Positions 22,853 to 34,181 of a stretch of 64,000 nt of DNA are shown piece by piece (within the stretch, counting starts at the first letter, position 1; each line of letters opens with the position of its first letter). Source of the DNA: Acanthamoeba sp. SK_2022b (taxonomy: Eukaryota > Discosea > Longamoebia > Acanthamoebidae); contig JANDJZ010000234.1 of assembly GCA_027943245.1 (NCBI GenBank), positions 1 to 64,000 of the forward strand, in the 5' to 3' direction. Both the position numbers and the translations under genes were made by a program. Below the pieces are notes generated by a model. The model had not been told where the DNA came from and ran no database searches. It was given only the letters and a program-made list of their open reading frames with translations.

Positions 22853-24718
22853 CTACGCGCGGCCGCCGAGGTGGCTGGCCTTGGAGTGATCGCCTTGGGG
22901 CTTGGACGACTGCCACTCGGTGTGGAAGGTCTTACCGCGCGGCTGGTCGGTGCGCTCGTACGTGTGGGCGCCAAAGTAGTCGCGCAGGCCCTGGAGCAGG
23001 TTGGCCGGGAGCCGCTCCGTGCGTAGGGCGTCGTAGTAGGCCAGCGACGCGCTCAGCCCAGGCACGGGGATGCCCCAGCGCACCGAGAAGGAGACCACTT
23101 CGCGCCAGTTCTGCTGGCAGTCGTCGATCAGGCCCTTGAAGAAGTCGTCCAGCAGCAGGTTCTCCAGGTCGCGCTCCTTCTCAAACGCCGCCTACACGAC
23201 ACAACTTCAAGTGTGAGCAGCGGCGGTGATCTTGTGATGGCTCAGCACGAGGGGGGGGGGCGTGCATACGCGGATCTTGTTGAGCAGTCGAGAGCGAACG
23301 ATGCACCCGCCGCGCCAGGTGACGGCGGCGACGGAGGGGTCGATGCCCCACTCGTACTTCTCCTCGGCCGCGCGCAGTATCGAGAACCCCTCGGCGTAGG
23401 AGATGACCTGCGCGTGTCGGCCACGTCAGCATGACAACGCAGCCAATTTGTGTCGACAAGCGAGCGCGCGCGCGTACGATCCCGGCGTAGAGGGCGTGGC
23501 GCAGCTGTTCGATGAAGAGGCCTCGGTCCACGTGGTTCGATGGCTCGGGGCCGGTCAGGATCTTCGAGGCCTTGACGCGCAGGTCCTGCGCAGAGCGAGC
23601 GAGCGGGGGGGAGGTCGAGTCAGAGGGCAGGCTCAGCCTCGTAGCGAGCAGGCGCCTAGGCGAAGCGATCGCGTGGGGGGGGGTAGTGGGGTTACCTTGT
23701 AACCGGAGAGCACGCGCGCAAACACGGCCTGGCTGATGAGGTAGGACGGCACGCCCAGCTCCAGGGCGGCCTCGGCGGTCCATCGTCCCGTGCCCTTCTG
23801 CTCCGCCGTATCGAGGATCACGTCCAGCAGGTCACGCTTCGGGTCAAAGTCGTCGTCCTTCCGCTCCAACACTACGCCATGGCCACGCACGCGCGAGCGT
23901 TATGGCGATTAGTCGACCACACGAGTACTCGCACTCTCTTCTCTCTTCTCTCTTCTCTCTTCTCTCTTTGCCTCCCTGCACAGGGCGACGCACCCCTGGC
24001 AGTGATCTCGACGAGGTAGCTGTCGAGCTCGGCCGAGTTCCACTGGTCAAACACATCACGCATCTCCGCGTGTGTCATGCCTGCGCCACAGCGTGTCACT
24101 CGCTCGTTAGATTGCATTCCGTGTGCGCGCTTGTAGTGGGGCGTACCGTTGGCGCGCATGAGGTTGTACACCTCGCAGATGAGCTGCATCACGCCGTACT
24201 CGATGCCGTTGTGAACCTGCGCGAGGGCGATCACAGGTCAGTGTACAGCGCGCAAGACGTCAAAACGTGTCAGACAGCGGAGCTACCATCTTGACAAAGT
24301 GGCCGGCGCCGTCCTTGCCCATCCACTGGCAGCACGGCACGCCCTTGCCCGACGCCGTCGTGTCCTTTCCGGTCTCGTCGTCGACCTTTTGGACGCGCGC
24401 GCGCACACGCACACACACAGACTCGAGCGCGTGAGCGTTTACCAAAGTTCAGCAGGGAGGGGTTGCCGCGGATTGGGCGGAGGGAGGCGCCACCTTGGCG
24501 GCGATGGACTGGAGGACGGGCTTGAGGTGCTCCCAGGCGTCCTTCTTGCCGCCCACCATGATGGAGGGGCCGTGCAGCGCGCCCTCCTCCCCGCCCGAGA
24601 TGCCCACCCCCACAAAGTGGATTCCTACCACAACACGCGAATCAACACGTCAGCCCAGCTTGTGCGCACATACAAAGAGAGAGAGAGAGAGATAGTGTGT
24701 GTGTGTGCGTGCGTGCGT

Positions 24719-24778
<60 letters not shown>

Positions 24779-25416
24779 TTACCCTTCTTGGCCAGCTCCT
24801 CGGCGCGACGCTGGGTGTCCTTGTAGAACGAGTTGCCGCCGTCGATGATGACGTCATCGTCCTGCGCCGCCGAGACGCGACCATTTGGTTATCAGCCGGC
24901 GCATGCAAGAGAGGGAGAGGGGGAGAGGGGGAGAGGGGGAGAGGGAGATTACGATGTACCTGGAGATGGGGCAGGAGCTGCGCGACCATCGAGTCCACGG
25001 GCTTACCGGCCGGCACCATGATGATGATCTGGCGGCACCGCACGGCGTGAGGTCGCCGCCGGGGAAACACGTAGACGGAGAGAGGGAGGTACCCTGCGCG
25101 GAGTGGTGAGGGACTTGCAAAACTCTTCGATGGTGTGGCCACCCACGAGCTTCTTGCCCTCGCCCTTCTTCTTGATGAACTCGTCGATCTACAACGTTGG
25201 CTGTTAGAGCCAAAGGAAGACCTCGGCGAGGCGAGCAAAGCGACAGAGGGCGCAAACCTTCTCGACGGTGCGGTTGTGGATGGCTACGCGGTAGCCCTTG
25301 TCTTCCATGTTGAGTATGAGGTTCTGGCCCATCACGCCCAGACCTACCAGGCCCACGTCGCACAGTTGCTCCTTGCTCGACATGTCTTGTTCAAGTTGAT
25401 GTTCTGTTGTGGCCAC
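22853..25416 (-). CDS. 6-phosphogluconate dehydrogenase (decarboxylating), ~516 aa
   Basis: This enzyme oxidises 6-phosphogluconate to ribulose 5-phosphate and CO2, producing NADPH in the cytosolic pentose phosphate pathway. Twelve exons in phase: 25416-25258, 25188-25093, 25028-24960, 24861-24783, 24624-24494, 24385-24287, 24216-24147, 24080-23994, 23871-23696, 23585-23478, 23407-23270 and 23191-22853. Motifs: the Rossmann loop [24 protein letters not shown], the substrate loop [34 protein letters not shown], and the family signature [12 protein letters not shown]. The C-terminus [15 protein letters not shown] matches the tail that inserts into the partner subunit. Starting at the second ATG (MSSKEQ) would give ~505 aa. 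It shares a 347-bp divergent region with the dihydrouridine synthase gene. Confidence 0.97.
24729..24777. repeat. (TG)n microsatellite in 6PGDH intron
   Basis: About 24 TG units, with further TGCG-interrupted units back to ~24697, in the intron between exons 4 and 5. Confidence 0.95.
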
Positions 25417-25763
25417 TGCCAGTCAGACCTGAACCCAACAAGCAGTTGCTATGTAGGAGGCAGGTGGTACGGGTGTAGGTGGTGTAGAGAGAGTGGTCAA
25501 GGGCAGCGGTTGGTTGCTTGTTCTATGTTAGAATATTGAGAAATGGCCCGCAAACCACACTGGGACTGCGTCATGCCGTGCGAGGGAGCTTGCGCTAGAT
25601 CTATCCCTCGCTCCTCTCTCCTCCTGCTTTTCGTCTGCTTTCCTCGCCAGCAAGATGATTGCACGAGGAAAAAGAAGAGAAAATGTCAAAGAAAAGCAAC
25701 TCGAACACCAAGGCATTAGAAAAGACGTGAAAAAGATAAGAAAACCTTCGGGCAGAGCTGCAG
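25417..25763. promoter_or_regulatory. divergent promoter region 6PGDH / dihydrouridine synthase
   Basis: 347 bp between two start codons on opposite strands. Purine-rich on the plus strand toward 25650-25760 (GGAAAAAGAAGAGAAAATG). No TATA consensus is seen. A spurious ORF from 25655 is probably 5' UTR. Confidence 0.4.
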
Positions 25764-27091
25764 ATGGAGGCCCCACCCGGCAGGACCTCGAAGAAGCTCG
25801 ACGGCTTCGAATTTTGGGAGCGCGTGCTTGGCCGACCCCGCTATATCCTCGCCCCCATGGTTCGTATTAAATTTATATTTGCAAAATAAAATAATAAAAT
25901 AAAATAATAAAATTAAATGTAATTACAACTCAGGTGGACGGGAGCGAGTTGGCGTACCGGTCTCTGTGCAGGGCCTATGGTGCGCAGCTGTGCTACTCGC
26001 CCATGCTCCACGCCGGCCCCTTTCATCGCGATCCCTCGTACCGCACCCGCCACCTTACCACAGCCCCGGACGACCGACCGCTCATCGTACAGGCACGCGT
26101 TCCACTCTCCTCTCCTCCATTGTGCCCGCTTGTTCATGTTCATGTTCATGTTCTCGATGCGGCGGCCTGCACACAGTTTTGTGGCAACGACCCGGAGGAG
26201 ATCCTGCAGGCCGCGTTGCTCGTGCAGGACGACTGCGACGCCGTCGACAGTGCGCACGCCCACCCATGGCCACCGCGCGCGCAAGGCAACACTCTGCTTG
26301 CTCTCTCTTCACAAGCTCACACAGCCCCCTCTCCCCGATTGGTGCCCGCAGTTAACTTTGGCTGCCCGCAAAAGTGCGCGCGCAAGGGCAACTTTGGGGC
26401 CTACCTCCTCCACAACTGGCCGCTCATGGAAGCCATCGGTAAGATGCCAACCTACTTGCAGTCCTCGCAAGACGCACTCTCCCCCCCCCCTCTCTCACAT
26501 CACATGCCACGGTTTAGTGTCGACATTACACAAGAACTTGTCGGTCCCCGTGTGCTGCAAGGTGAGCGTCGGCCAGCCCTGTTGGAACTGCTGCTGCTGT
26601 TACCCGTGCTAACATGTTGGGCGTTCTACGACAGATTCGGTTGCTTCCCAAGCTCGAGGACACGATCAAGCTCGCCCTCGTGCTTCAGAACGCCGGTTGC
26701 CAGGTGTGCGCAAGCTACGGCGACCGCCGGCGAGTTGGGCCGACACTGGCTGAGCGTGTGTTGCGCAGGTGTTGGCGGTGCACGGTCGGACGCGGGAGAG
26801 CAACAGCCGAGGGCCCGCGGACTGGGCCGCCATACGACAGATCAAGTACGAGGAAGCGCGCTTTGGCGCCCAGAGAAATGAAGAGGCGTCCAGCGCTGCT
26901 CACCGGTGGCCTCTCTCTCTCTTTCCGCATGCCACGACTTGACCCAAGGGAAGCGCTCGCGATACCTGTCGTGGCCAACGGCGGCGTGGACGAGCTCGAG
27001 GACGTCGAGCGTTGTCTTGACGAAACCAAGGCCGACGCGTACTTTGTCCAGCAGCACTCCAGCTTGTCTTTCGCGAGTGGCTGGAGCCAAA

Positions 27092-27153
<62 letters not shown>

Positions 27154-27727
27154 CGCGCGCGACGCAGGGTGATGGTGGCGTATCCGGCGCTGCTCAATCC
27201 CCGATTCTTCTGCGGCGGGGAGAGGGCCAACGGGGTGGAGCTCCTGCACGAGTACTTGGCCTACGTGGGGCGCTATCCGGCCCAATCCAAGACCGTTAAA
27301 TCGCATGCGCGCAAGCTGCTCAAGCCCATGTACGCGTCGACTGGCACGCGAGTCGCTCGGCGCATCCACTCGCGCAATGCACGTAGTGACGCGCTTAGAC
27401 CACGTACGTGTGGTTTGCCCCTCACAGGTGGGGCAAGCACAAGGATCTGCGAGAGCAGCTGGAGGAGTGGGACGAGCGGGACCAGGACATCGCTTCCGTC
27501 GTTCTGCGTATAGCCCAGGAGCTCCAGTACCGCATCGAGGTACCATGCCATCGACAATTTTTATTATTTATTATTTATTTATTTATCCACGTGTAAAGCG
27601 CTAAGACCTCTTGTCTTGCTCGCAGAACGGGATCGAGGTGGATCTCAAGCCGCCAGAGGTAGAGCTGGAGGATGGTTTTGGTGATGCACTGTTTGGACCA
27701 CACGAGGAAGATGGTGCCCTGGAGTGA
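25764..27727 (+). CDS. tRNA-dihydrouridine(16/17) synthase, Dus1 type, 356 aa
   Basis: This flavoenzyme reduces uridine in the D loop of tRNA using NAD(P)H. Eleven exons in phase: 25764-25859, 25934-26092, 26177-26249, 26352-26438, 26518-26561, 26635-26703, 26769-26845, 26949-27038, 27168-27329, 27428-27539 and 27626-27727. The TIM-barrel motifs are YILAPMVDGSELAYR, YSPMLHAGPF, RPLIVQFCGNDPE, INFGCPQKCARKGNFGAYL with the expected catalytic Cys of NxGCP, VPVCCKIRLLP, LAVHGRTRE and IPVVANGGV, then YPALLNPRFF. Intron 2 begins with GC instead of GT (CAG|GCACGC), and using it is the only way to keep IVQFCGND intact. The C-terminus is shorter than in human DUS1L and lacks a long extension. Confidence 0.95.
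27093..27150. repeat. (CA)n microsatellite in dihydrouridine synthase intron
   Basis: About 29 CA units immediately before the acceptor of exon 9 (27168), only ~17 nt from the splice site. Confidence 0.95.
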
Positions 27728-28048
27728 TTTCCAGTTCGGCTGTAAAGTTGATCTTTGATCTGCATGGACGTCCGCTTCGAGCACCAGGCGGGTATTGCCT
27801 GGACGTCACAGGCAACCGAAGCGGAGAAAAGTAACTTGTTTAAGTACAACCAAAGCGAGGCATAGGCGCCTGTACATACCCATCATGGTCTTGCCTGCAC
27901 GAGATATCGTCACCGCGAAAACAGAGCATCCTTGCCCGAGGCAAGTTCAGCTGCCAACGTGCGGACCGGCCAGGGCCAACAACGCTGGTGAGCCCGCGTA
28001 CTTTACTACTGTTTTATTACACTGTAAGAAACGAAGGTATCGCTGAGC
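27728..28048. other. convergent intergenic region
   Basis: 321 bp between the 3' ends of two convergent genes (dihydrouridine synthase and PXK-like). No coding ORF, tRNA or repeat is seen. It presumably holds both 3' UTRs. Confidence 0.5.
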
Positions 28049-28638
28049 TCAGATCTTGGGCAGGACAAGCGGGGGCAGGGGACTGGACAGGGCGGCGGGC
28101 GCGGGCGGAGACAGTCGCTCCAGCGGGGCGTCGGTGTGCTCGCCCTCCGCTCGCTGCTCCTCGTCCTTCCTCACGTCCTCCTTTCTCTCTTCCTCGGCCT
28201 CGTCCTGGCCTGCCGGTCCGTCGTGCTGATGCTGCTGTTGGTCGGGCAGTGGCCCCTGGCCGAAGCGCTTCTCCTCGTCTTCATCGTCGCCGCCGTCTGT
28301 ACGAGGCGATGGCAGTCGATGATGATGATGATGATGATGGCTGTGATCTTGCGAGAGTGGTGGGTCTTGTTGAGACGGCGTAGGGAGGCGGTGGTGGTCC
28401 CGTTGCGCCGGCGGGGAGTAGAGGAGTGGGCCCAGGCGATGCGCCGGCGCCGAGGCCGAGAGCAGGGACGGCGAGGCGGGCCGCGGCGACACGACGCCGC
28501 TGCCCCCGCGCGGGGTCGATGTCGTCGAATTCGCCAGCGATCGGGGGGACGACGCTCCGCTTCTCCGCCCTCTCCGCTCGCCGCGTATCGATCTGCACGC
28601 GCCGGCCCATCCAATGGTGAGAAACGCGCGCGCGCACA

Positions 28639-28712
<74 letters not shown>

Positions 28713-30106
28713 GACAGACAGACACACACAGACACACACACGCACGCACACACGCACACACACAGCCAAAGGCAATCGCGTACCTACGGAGGGAGCGTCC
28801 GAGTTCGTGTTCGCCTTCGAGTGCGAGGAAGTCATCCTACGGGGGCAAGCCCAGCCACGTCGAGGCAATGTGTACGTCAGCAAGGAGAGAGGGTGAGAAA
28901 GAGAGCGAAGCGAGCCTTACCTTGCCGATGACTGAGGTCCGGTGGGCGGCCTTGAGCATGTCCAGCCCTTTGGAGTCGATTCGTGTCTGCAAAAATGGCG
29001 TTAAAAAATAAGACATAAAAAATACAAATAACAATAACAATATAATTAAAAAATTAAAATTAAAAATAGAAAGAGACACATACCTTTTTCGTGGAGTGGT
29101 GGCGGAGCTGGACGTTGTAGAAGAAGGGCTGATGGAGGACCTCGGTGACCGTTCGCAACGCTTCCTCCTGGTCGATCGCAAGGCCCAGCACTCGCTTCAG
29201 TATCTGTCGATGATGTGCGACACGAAGGCGCAGGATGAGATGCGCTTCGCACGGGGAGAGTCAGCGTAAGGGGGGCGGTGTCCGGCGTACGTCGAGCACT
29301 TGCGGCTGGTTGCGGAGCGTGTCGTCGTTGACCTGGTCGTGCGCCGTCAGCTCTCGGCCGGCGGCCATCTGCATTCCACGCGTGTTCCGTTGGTTGGTTG
29401 GTTGGTTGGTTGGTTGGTTGGTTGGTTGGTTACACGTGACGACCAATGGCGTTGAAGAATGATTCGTTCCAGCCAATCGCGTGAGCGTGCGGGAAAAGGA
29501 AAAAGGCGCGCGCACCTCAAAGAGCAGATGCGCAAAGGCGACCACGTCGGGCTGCCGGTCGGGCAGGAGCAGGAAGAACGGCTGCAGCCGTGGCATCACG
29601 TTCAACAAACTGTTCTCGTAGTCTGGATACGATATCGTGACGTGGTCAGAAACATGCGACACGTGCGGTGATGTGCTTGCGTGTAGACGGGTGGTCAAGT
29701 ACCGGTGAGGCGACACGTGCTGTTGTCGAGGATGACGTTGCCTGCGTGGAGGTGTCCATACATGAAGCCCTTGGACTGGAAGAACGCCAGGCCCTGGTGA
29801 TTGAAAGAAAGCGAAAGCCCACGTTAGTCTAAGAAAATAATAATAAAATAAAAATAATAAAATACAAATAATAAATGAATAATAATAATAATAATAAGAA
29901 TAAAAATAAATAAATCGAAGGGTCACCTCGAGAATCTGTCGACCGAAGAGGGCGATGGTCTTGGGGTGGAGCGGGTTCCCCGCGCACGAATACTTCCTGC
30001 TGTACCTGCTCTTTGGAGATGCCTGTGCGAATCGATACGTCCCGGAGTAGGAGTGCGTGTGAGTGTGCGGTTGTTGCAGAAAGACATTGTGTGTTTCGTG
30101 TGTGTG

Positions 30107-30149
<43 letters not shown>

Positions 30150-31496
30150 GTGAGACGTCGTACGTGATAGATGAGATCCTTGAGGCTGCCCTTGGAGTGG
30201 AAGGCGCGGAATATGACCGCCATTTCTTTCTCCGCTAGAAAGTCGGCGTCGAGCGTGGGACAGACGTACGGATGCTGCGTTGGACGAGCCCATTTAGTTG
30301 CGAGCCAAGGAAATTGCGCGCGCGCGCGCACAGCGTACTCGTAGGGATTGGAGGAGGTTGCTAAAGGTGGCTTTGCCACTGTCGCTGCCGAAGGAAAGCA
30401 CGCAATTGAACCCTCGATGCACCTGCGTGGACGTATGATGAGGATTGGTTCTACAAGCTCGGCCGATGAAGGAATTTTATATTCAAAAAAATAAAATAAA
30501 TTGAACAAATAAATTGATAAAATAAAAATAATTGGGAAAACATACCATCGTCATGAGGTGCACCCCGCGCTGCGGATGTCGAACCAGGAACGAAAACTTG
30601 CGCTTCCTGTGGCCTGAGCGGTGAAAACAGCGCGTTTAGAGCGACCACGTGTATCACGCACAGCGTTGCCGCCCTACCTATGCCTGGAAGCGAGGTGTCC
30701 ATGGCCGCCATCGACGACCGCAGGTAGTACCGCGCGTTCATCAGCGCCTCCTCTGCACGGCCATCGACAGTCGAGCAGGTGAGTTGAGCTTTAATGGCAT
30801 TTCATTTTTCTCGACTTTTTTTTTATTTTATGCTTTTTTTATTCCTCTCATCTGGGATGCTGCGTACCTTCTCTGATGCGGTGCTGCTGGCCCTCGGAAG
30901 ACGGCAGCACGCTGTCCTCCAGGTATTCTCGCATCGAGGCCTCAGCCGACATCAGTCCACTCTTGCCCTTGCGCCCTCTCGGAATAGCCGCCTGGGTTTG
31001 CAGTTAACAAGAAACATGTTACTCTTGCCCCAGCGTATGAATTGGAGAAATAAAATGTCTTCTCAAATAAAAAAAGGATAAAAAAAGGATAAAATAAAAT
31101 AAAATAAAATAAAAATGGCTCCTACTTTTTTTTATGTCCGAGTATCCGGACACAAAAAGATGGGTGGGCAAACCTCTTCGTCGTAGAGGGGCAGGTATGG
31201 CAGGCCGCCTCCATTACGGCGTTGGTTGTGACGTGCGCAGAGGTAGGCAATGACTGCCGCCAGTGAGGCCAGCAGTATGACCACTCCACCGCCCACGCCG
31301 GACCAGATGAACTAACCGCAGAAGGAACAGCCACATCAAAAGGGAGTCAATCAAATGGTGCTCCCAAATGCTAAGGATGAAGGGAAAAATGAAAAGGCGA
31401 GCGTGGATCGATTTGATGAATCAAAATTCCTTGATGATTAATCATGCGGAGGGAGAAACGGAGATGTACAATCCATTTATCGTCGCTAAGATCCAT
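28049..31496 (-). CDS. membrane-anchored PXK/Slob-family pseudokinase, 593 aa
   Basis: Fifteen exons join in phase. Starts and ends are 31496-31470, 31311-31174, 30991-30868, 30752-30678, 30613-30546, 30422-30339, 30274-30164, 30022-29927, 29793-29703, 29622-29516, 29368-29291, 29203-29084, 28986-28921, 28836-28784 and 28592-28049. A short N-terminus (MDLSDDKWI) leads into a transmembrane helix, SGVGGGVVILLASLAAVIAYL, then a basic cytoplasmic stop. The kinase-like domain matches PXK/Slob: HPYVCPTLDADF, FHSKGSLKDLIYH, LFGRQILEGLAFF, YGHLHAGNVILDNSTCRLTDYENSLL. The catalytic loop is HLHAGN instead of HRDxxxxN, and DFG is DYE, so catalysis is unlikely. The C-terminal ~200 residues are Ser/Pro rich with HSHHHHHHH and acidic blocks. 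PXK proteins of animals act in endosomal sorting but carry a PX domain instead of a TM helix. Confidence 0.88.
28658..28700. repeat. (CA)n microsatellite in PXK-like intron
   Basis: A CA tract with degenerate extensions (CACG, CAGA units) from about 28625 to 28765, inside the intron before the last exon. Confidence 0.9.
29389..29431. repeat. (GGTT)10 tetranucleotide repeat
   Basis: About ten TTGG units in the intron between exons 10 and 11 of the PXK-like gene. A different unit from the dominant CA/TG repeats. Confidence 0.93.
30107..30147. repeat. (TG)n microsatellite in PXK-like intron
   Basis: About 20 TG units in the intron between exons 7 and 8, close to the donor of exon 7. Confidence 0.93.
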
Positions 31497-31849
31497 GCTC
31501 ACTCTCAAGTGCTCTGGAGAGGAAGATGGATCGCCAAGGATGGGGCTGTACTAGTGGTTCCGTATGTGCGAAACAATTACCGGCGGTGGTACAGGCCGTT
31601 AATAAAGCTCTCGCCGGCTATTGGGCGCCAGTTGGCGGAACGTGAAATTTTGTTGGTGCTTGAGCCTTGTGCTCGTTCCACCAAGGCTACAGTCGCTTCA
31701 CCAGCCACGGCCTGGCATGGTTGTTGGGGTACAAGGTGGAATATCAACTATCGTTCCACATCCATCATCACTTGGTACGCTATATTGTGCAGGTACAACA
31801 TAAGACCAAATTGCTCAAGAATTGTTATTTAAGGCCTTTTTAATGCTGG
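31497..31849. other. intergenic region, includes a doubtful plus-strand ORF
   Basis: 353 bp between the PXK-like start and the stop of the Kelch-BTB gene. It is AT-richer. A plus-strand ORF (31368-31832, 154 codons) overlaps the first exon and intron of the PXK-like gene, has no GC3 bias and resembles no family, so I treat it as chance. The promoter of the PXK-like gene should lie here. Confidence 0.45.
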
Positions 31850-34116
31850 CTACTGGTTGGTTGCTGCAGTGAGCCAGCCAAAGAGCTCCTGCAGGAGCGC
31901 TGCGTCCATCTCGCTTCGGTGCTCCTTCACCTTCCGCTTCACCTCCTCGGCGTGGAGCGAGGCCACGTTCAGACACGCCGACCGCAGCCGCGCACACGCA
32001 AAGGTGTCGGCCACGATGAGGAGCGGTAGCGCTAGTTCCACCGCGCCACCACGCGTCGGCGGAGCCGACCGCGTGCGGCGCTCGAGCGCGCCAATGAGCA
32101 GTTGCTCACACGCCGCCTGCAGGTCGAACAGCGCAAACTGCGCTGACGCGGCCAACAGTGCCACCAGTCTACCGATGAGAATGTCTCCGCCGTCGCTGTC
32201 CTCCTCCTCCTCCTCTTCTTCCTCTTCCTCTTCCTCTTCCTTATCAATCGCTGGCACGCCTGCGTCCCCCTCGGCCACCTTCGGGCTGGACCACCACCTC
32301 CTCCACCACGACACGACCGATGAAGAGGTTGACGATGATGGTGGTTGTGGTTGTGGTGGTGATGACGATGGCGGGGAGAGCGTGGACGAGGCGCGCGCGC
32401 GTTGACTGCGTCTGGTGGCTTGCCAGCGGCGTCTGGCCTCGTGAGCTCGGGCATGGGACGTGAAGCGCTCGAGCGTGCCGGTGAGGACGAACTCGAGCAC
32501 GCCCACGAAGGACTCGTAGTCCACGCCGCCGCCGCTGTCATTGTCTCCAGCGTCGGGGTCGTCGAGCACGATCTCGTTGCGGGCCTCGCCGCCGAAGCTG
32601 GCCGACAGCAGCGCGCGAAAGTAATCGCTGCGGGCCAGCAGGACGCACTTGTAGGTGGCGATCCTCCTCTGCTGGACCACGAACGTGATGTCCCGCAACA
32701 CCAGCAGCTCTCGGTCTCGCTCACTAAAACAAACAAAAAAATAAACAAGTGAATTAATTTAATGATGATAATATAATAAAAATAAAAATAAATTAATTAT
32801 AATAAAAAATTAGGGCACTTTGAACCATTGGTGGGGGGAGTCATAGTGATCAGCGGCGACGAGGGAGAGGTCGAAGAGCCTGCGCATGTCGGCAGCCAGC
32901 GAGTCGACGTTCTCGCTCATCACCGCCTGCTGCTGCAGTTGCTGGTTGGAGGGCAGCAGCTGCGCCTGCCCGTTCTCGAGGAGCGCGTAGAAGCCAATCG
33001 CCGCGACGCGCTGGCTGAGCTGGTAGCGCTCGGCGAGCCGCGCAAACGCATCGCTGTCGGCCGACACCACCCGCGCCCGGTCCGAGTAGAGGAGGCTCAG
33101 CACGGCCTTGAAGGCGTCGACCGTGATCGCGTCGTCGGCCACCTCGAACGTCGCGCTCTCCCCGCCCAACGGCCCCGCCACCTGGCGGCTCGTGAGCTCG
33201 GCGAGGCCGGCTTCGGTCATCCGCGCCCTGAGCACGCATCGGTGGGCCTGGATTGCTTGGCCCTGTGTCGTGTCGTGTCGTGTCGTGTCGTGTCGTGTCG
33301 TGTCGTGTCGTGTCGTGTCGTGTCGTGTCGTGTCGTGTCGGCGGTTGGCCAACGGCGTGGAGGAACGGCTCGTGTGGTGGAGCTTGGTGTGCACCTGAAC
33401 GAGGAATGTGACGTCGGAGGCCTGGCCGCCGGCCAACAGAGATGCCAGGTCCTCCCGCAGCGTGTCAGGCGGTGGGTCAGCAAACGATATCCTTTCTGAC
33501 GGTCCAACGTTAGTATTGGTCCATTTGGGATTATATATGCAATTCTTATTAGTTGTAAAATTACAAAAAAGAATGAATAAAACAAAAGTAGGGCGATTCA
33601 AAGATCGTACGCGTGTCGATGGCATGCACGACGTATGGCGAAGTGGACTTTGTCGTGGCCAGCAAGGCCACTGTGGACTTACACACGGCTAACGGGCCCA
33701 ACACATATGCGTGCAGTGAGTTACCTTGCCAAGCAAAGCAAAGCAAAGCAAGAAGCTGACTTGCTATCCGGTCGACGCACCAGCGGCGCGTGAGGGCGTC
33801 AAGGTCAGCCCCAGCTCGCGTTGCACGTCCACCTCTCTCCAGGTCTGGACCACTGCGGGCGCGTAGCGAGCGTGGAACCGTTTGGGGGGGGGGGTGAGTT
33901 GGCGAACGAGTGAAGCCCCTCACTCGCCCCAGAGCAGGACCGATACCGAGATCGAACACGTGCAGGTCGGAGGTCTCTGTGGGCGGGCGCTCGTCGATGA
34001 TGACCCCTCCGTGCACGAGGAGCCGCGTCCCCACCGCCGAGAGCGTGTGGTTCATTCGCCCGGCTGGTGGCGCGCCCTTGCCCACCACTTGCTCCCACCT
34101 CACAGCCGAACCTATC

Positions 34117-34181
<65 letters not shown>

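Noticed and set aside
25655..25870. 71-codon ORF upstream of the dihydrouridine synthase gene
   Set aside because: It is in another frame from the enzyme, overlaps its first exon and looks like a translated purine-rich 5' UTR.
31368..31832. Plus-strand ORF of 154 codons
   Set aside because: It overlaps the well-supported first exon and first intron of the PXK-like gene on the other strand, lacks GC3 bias and resembles no family.
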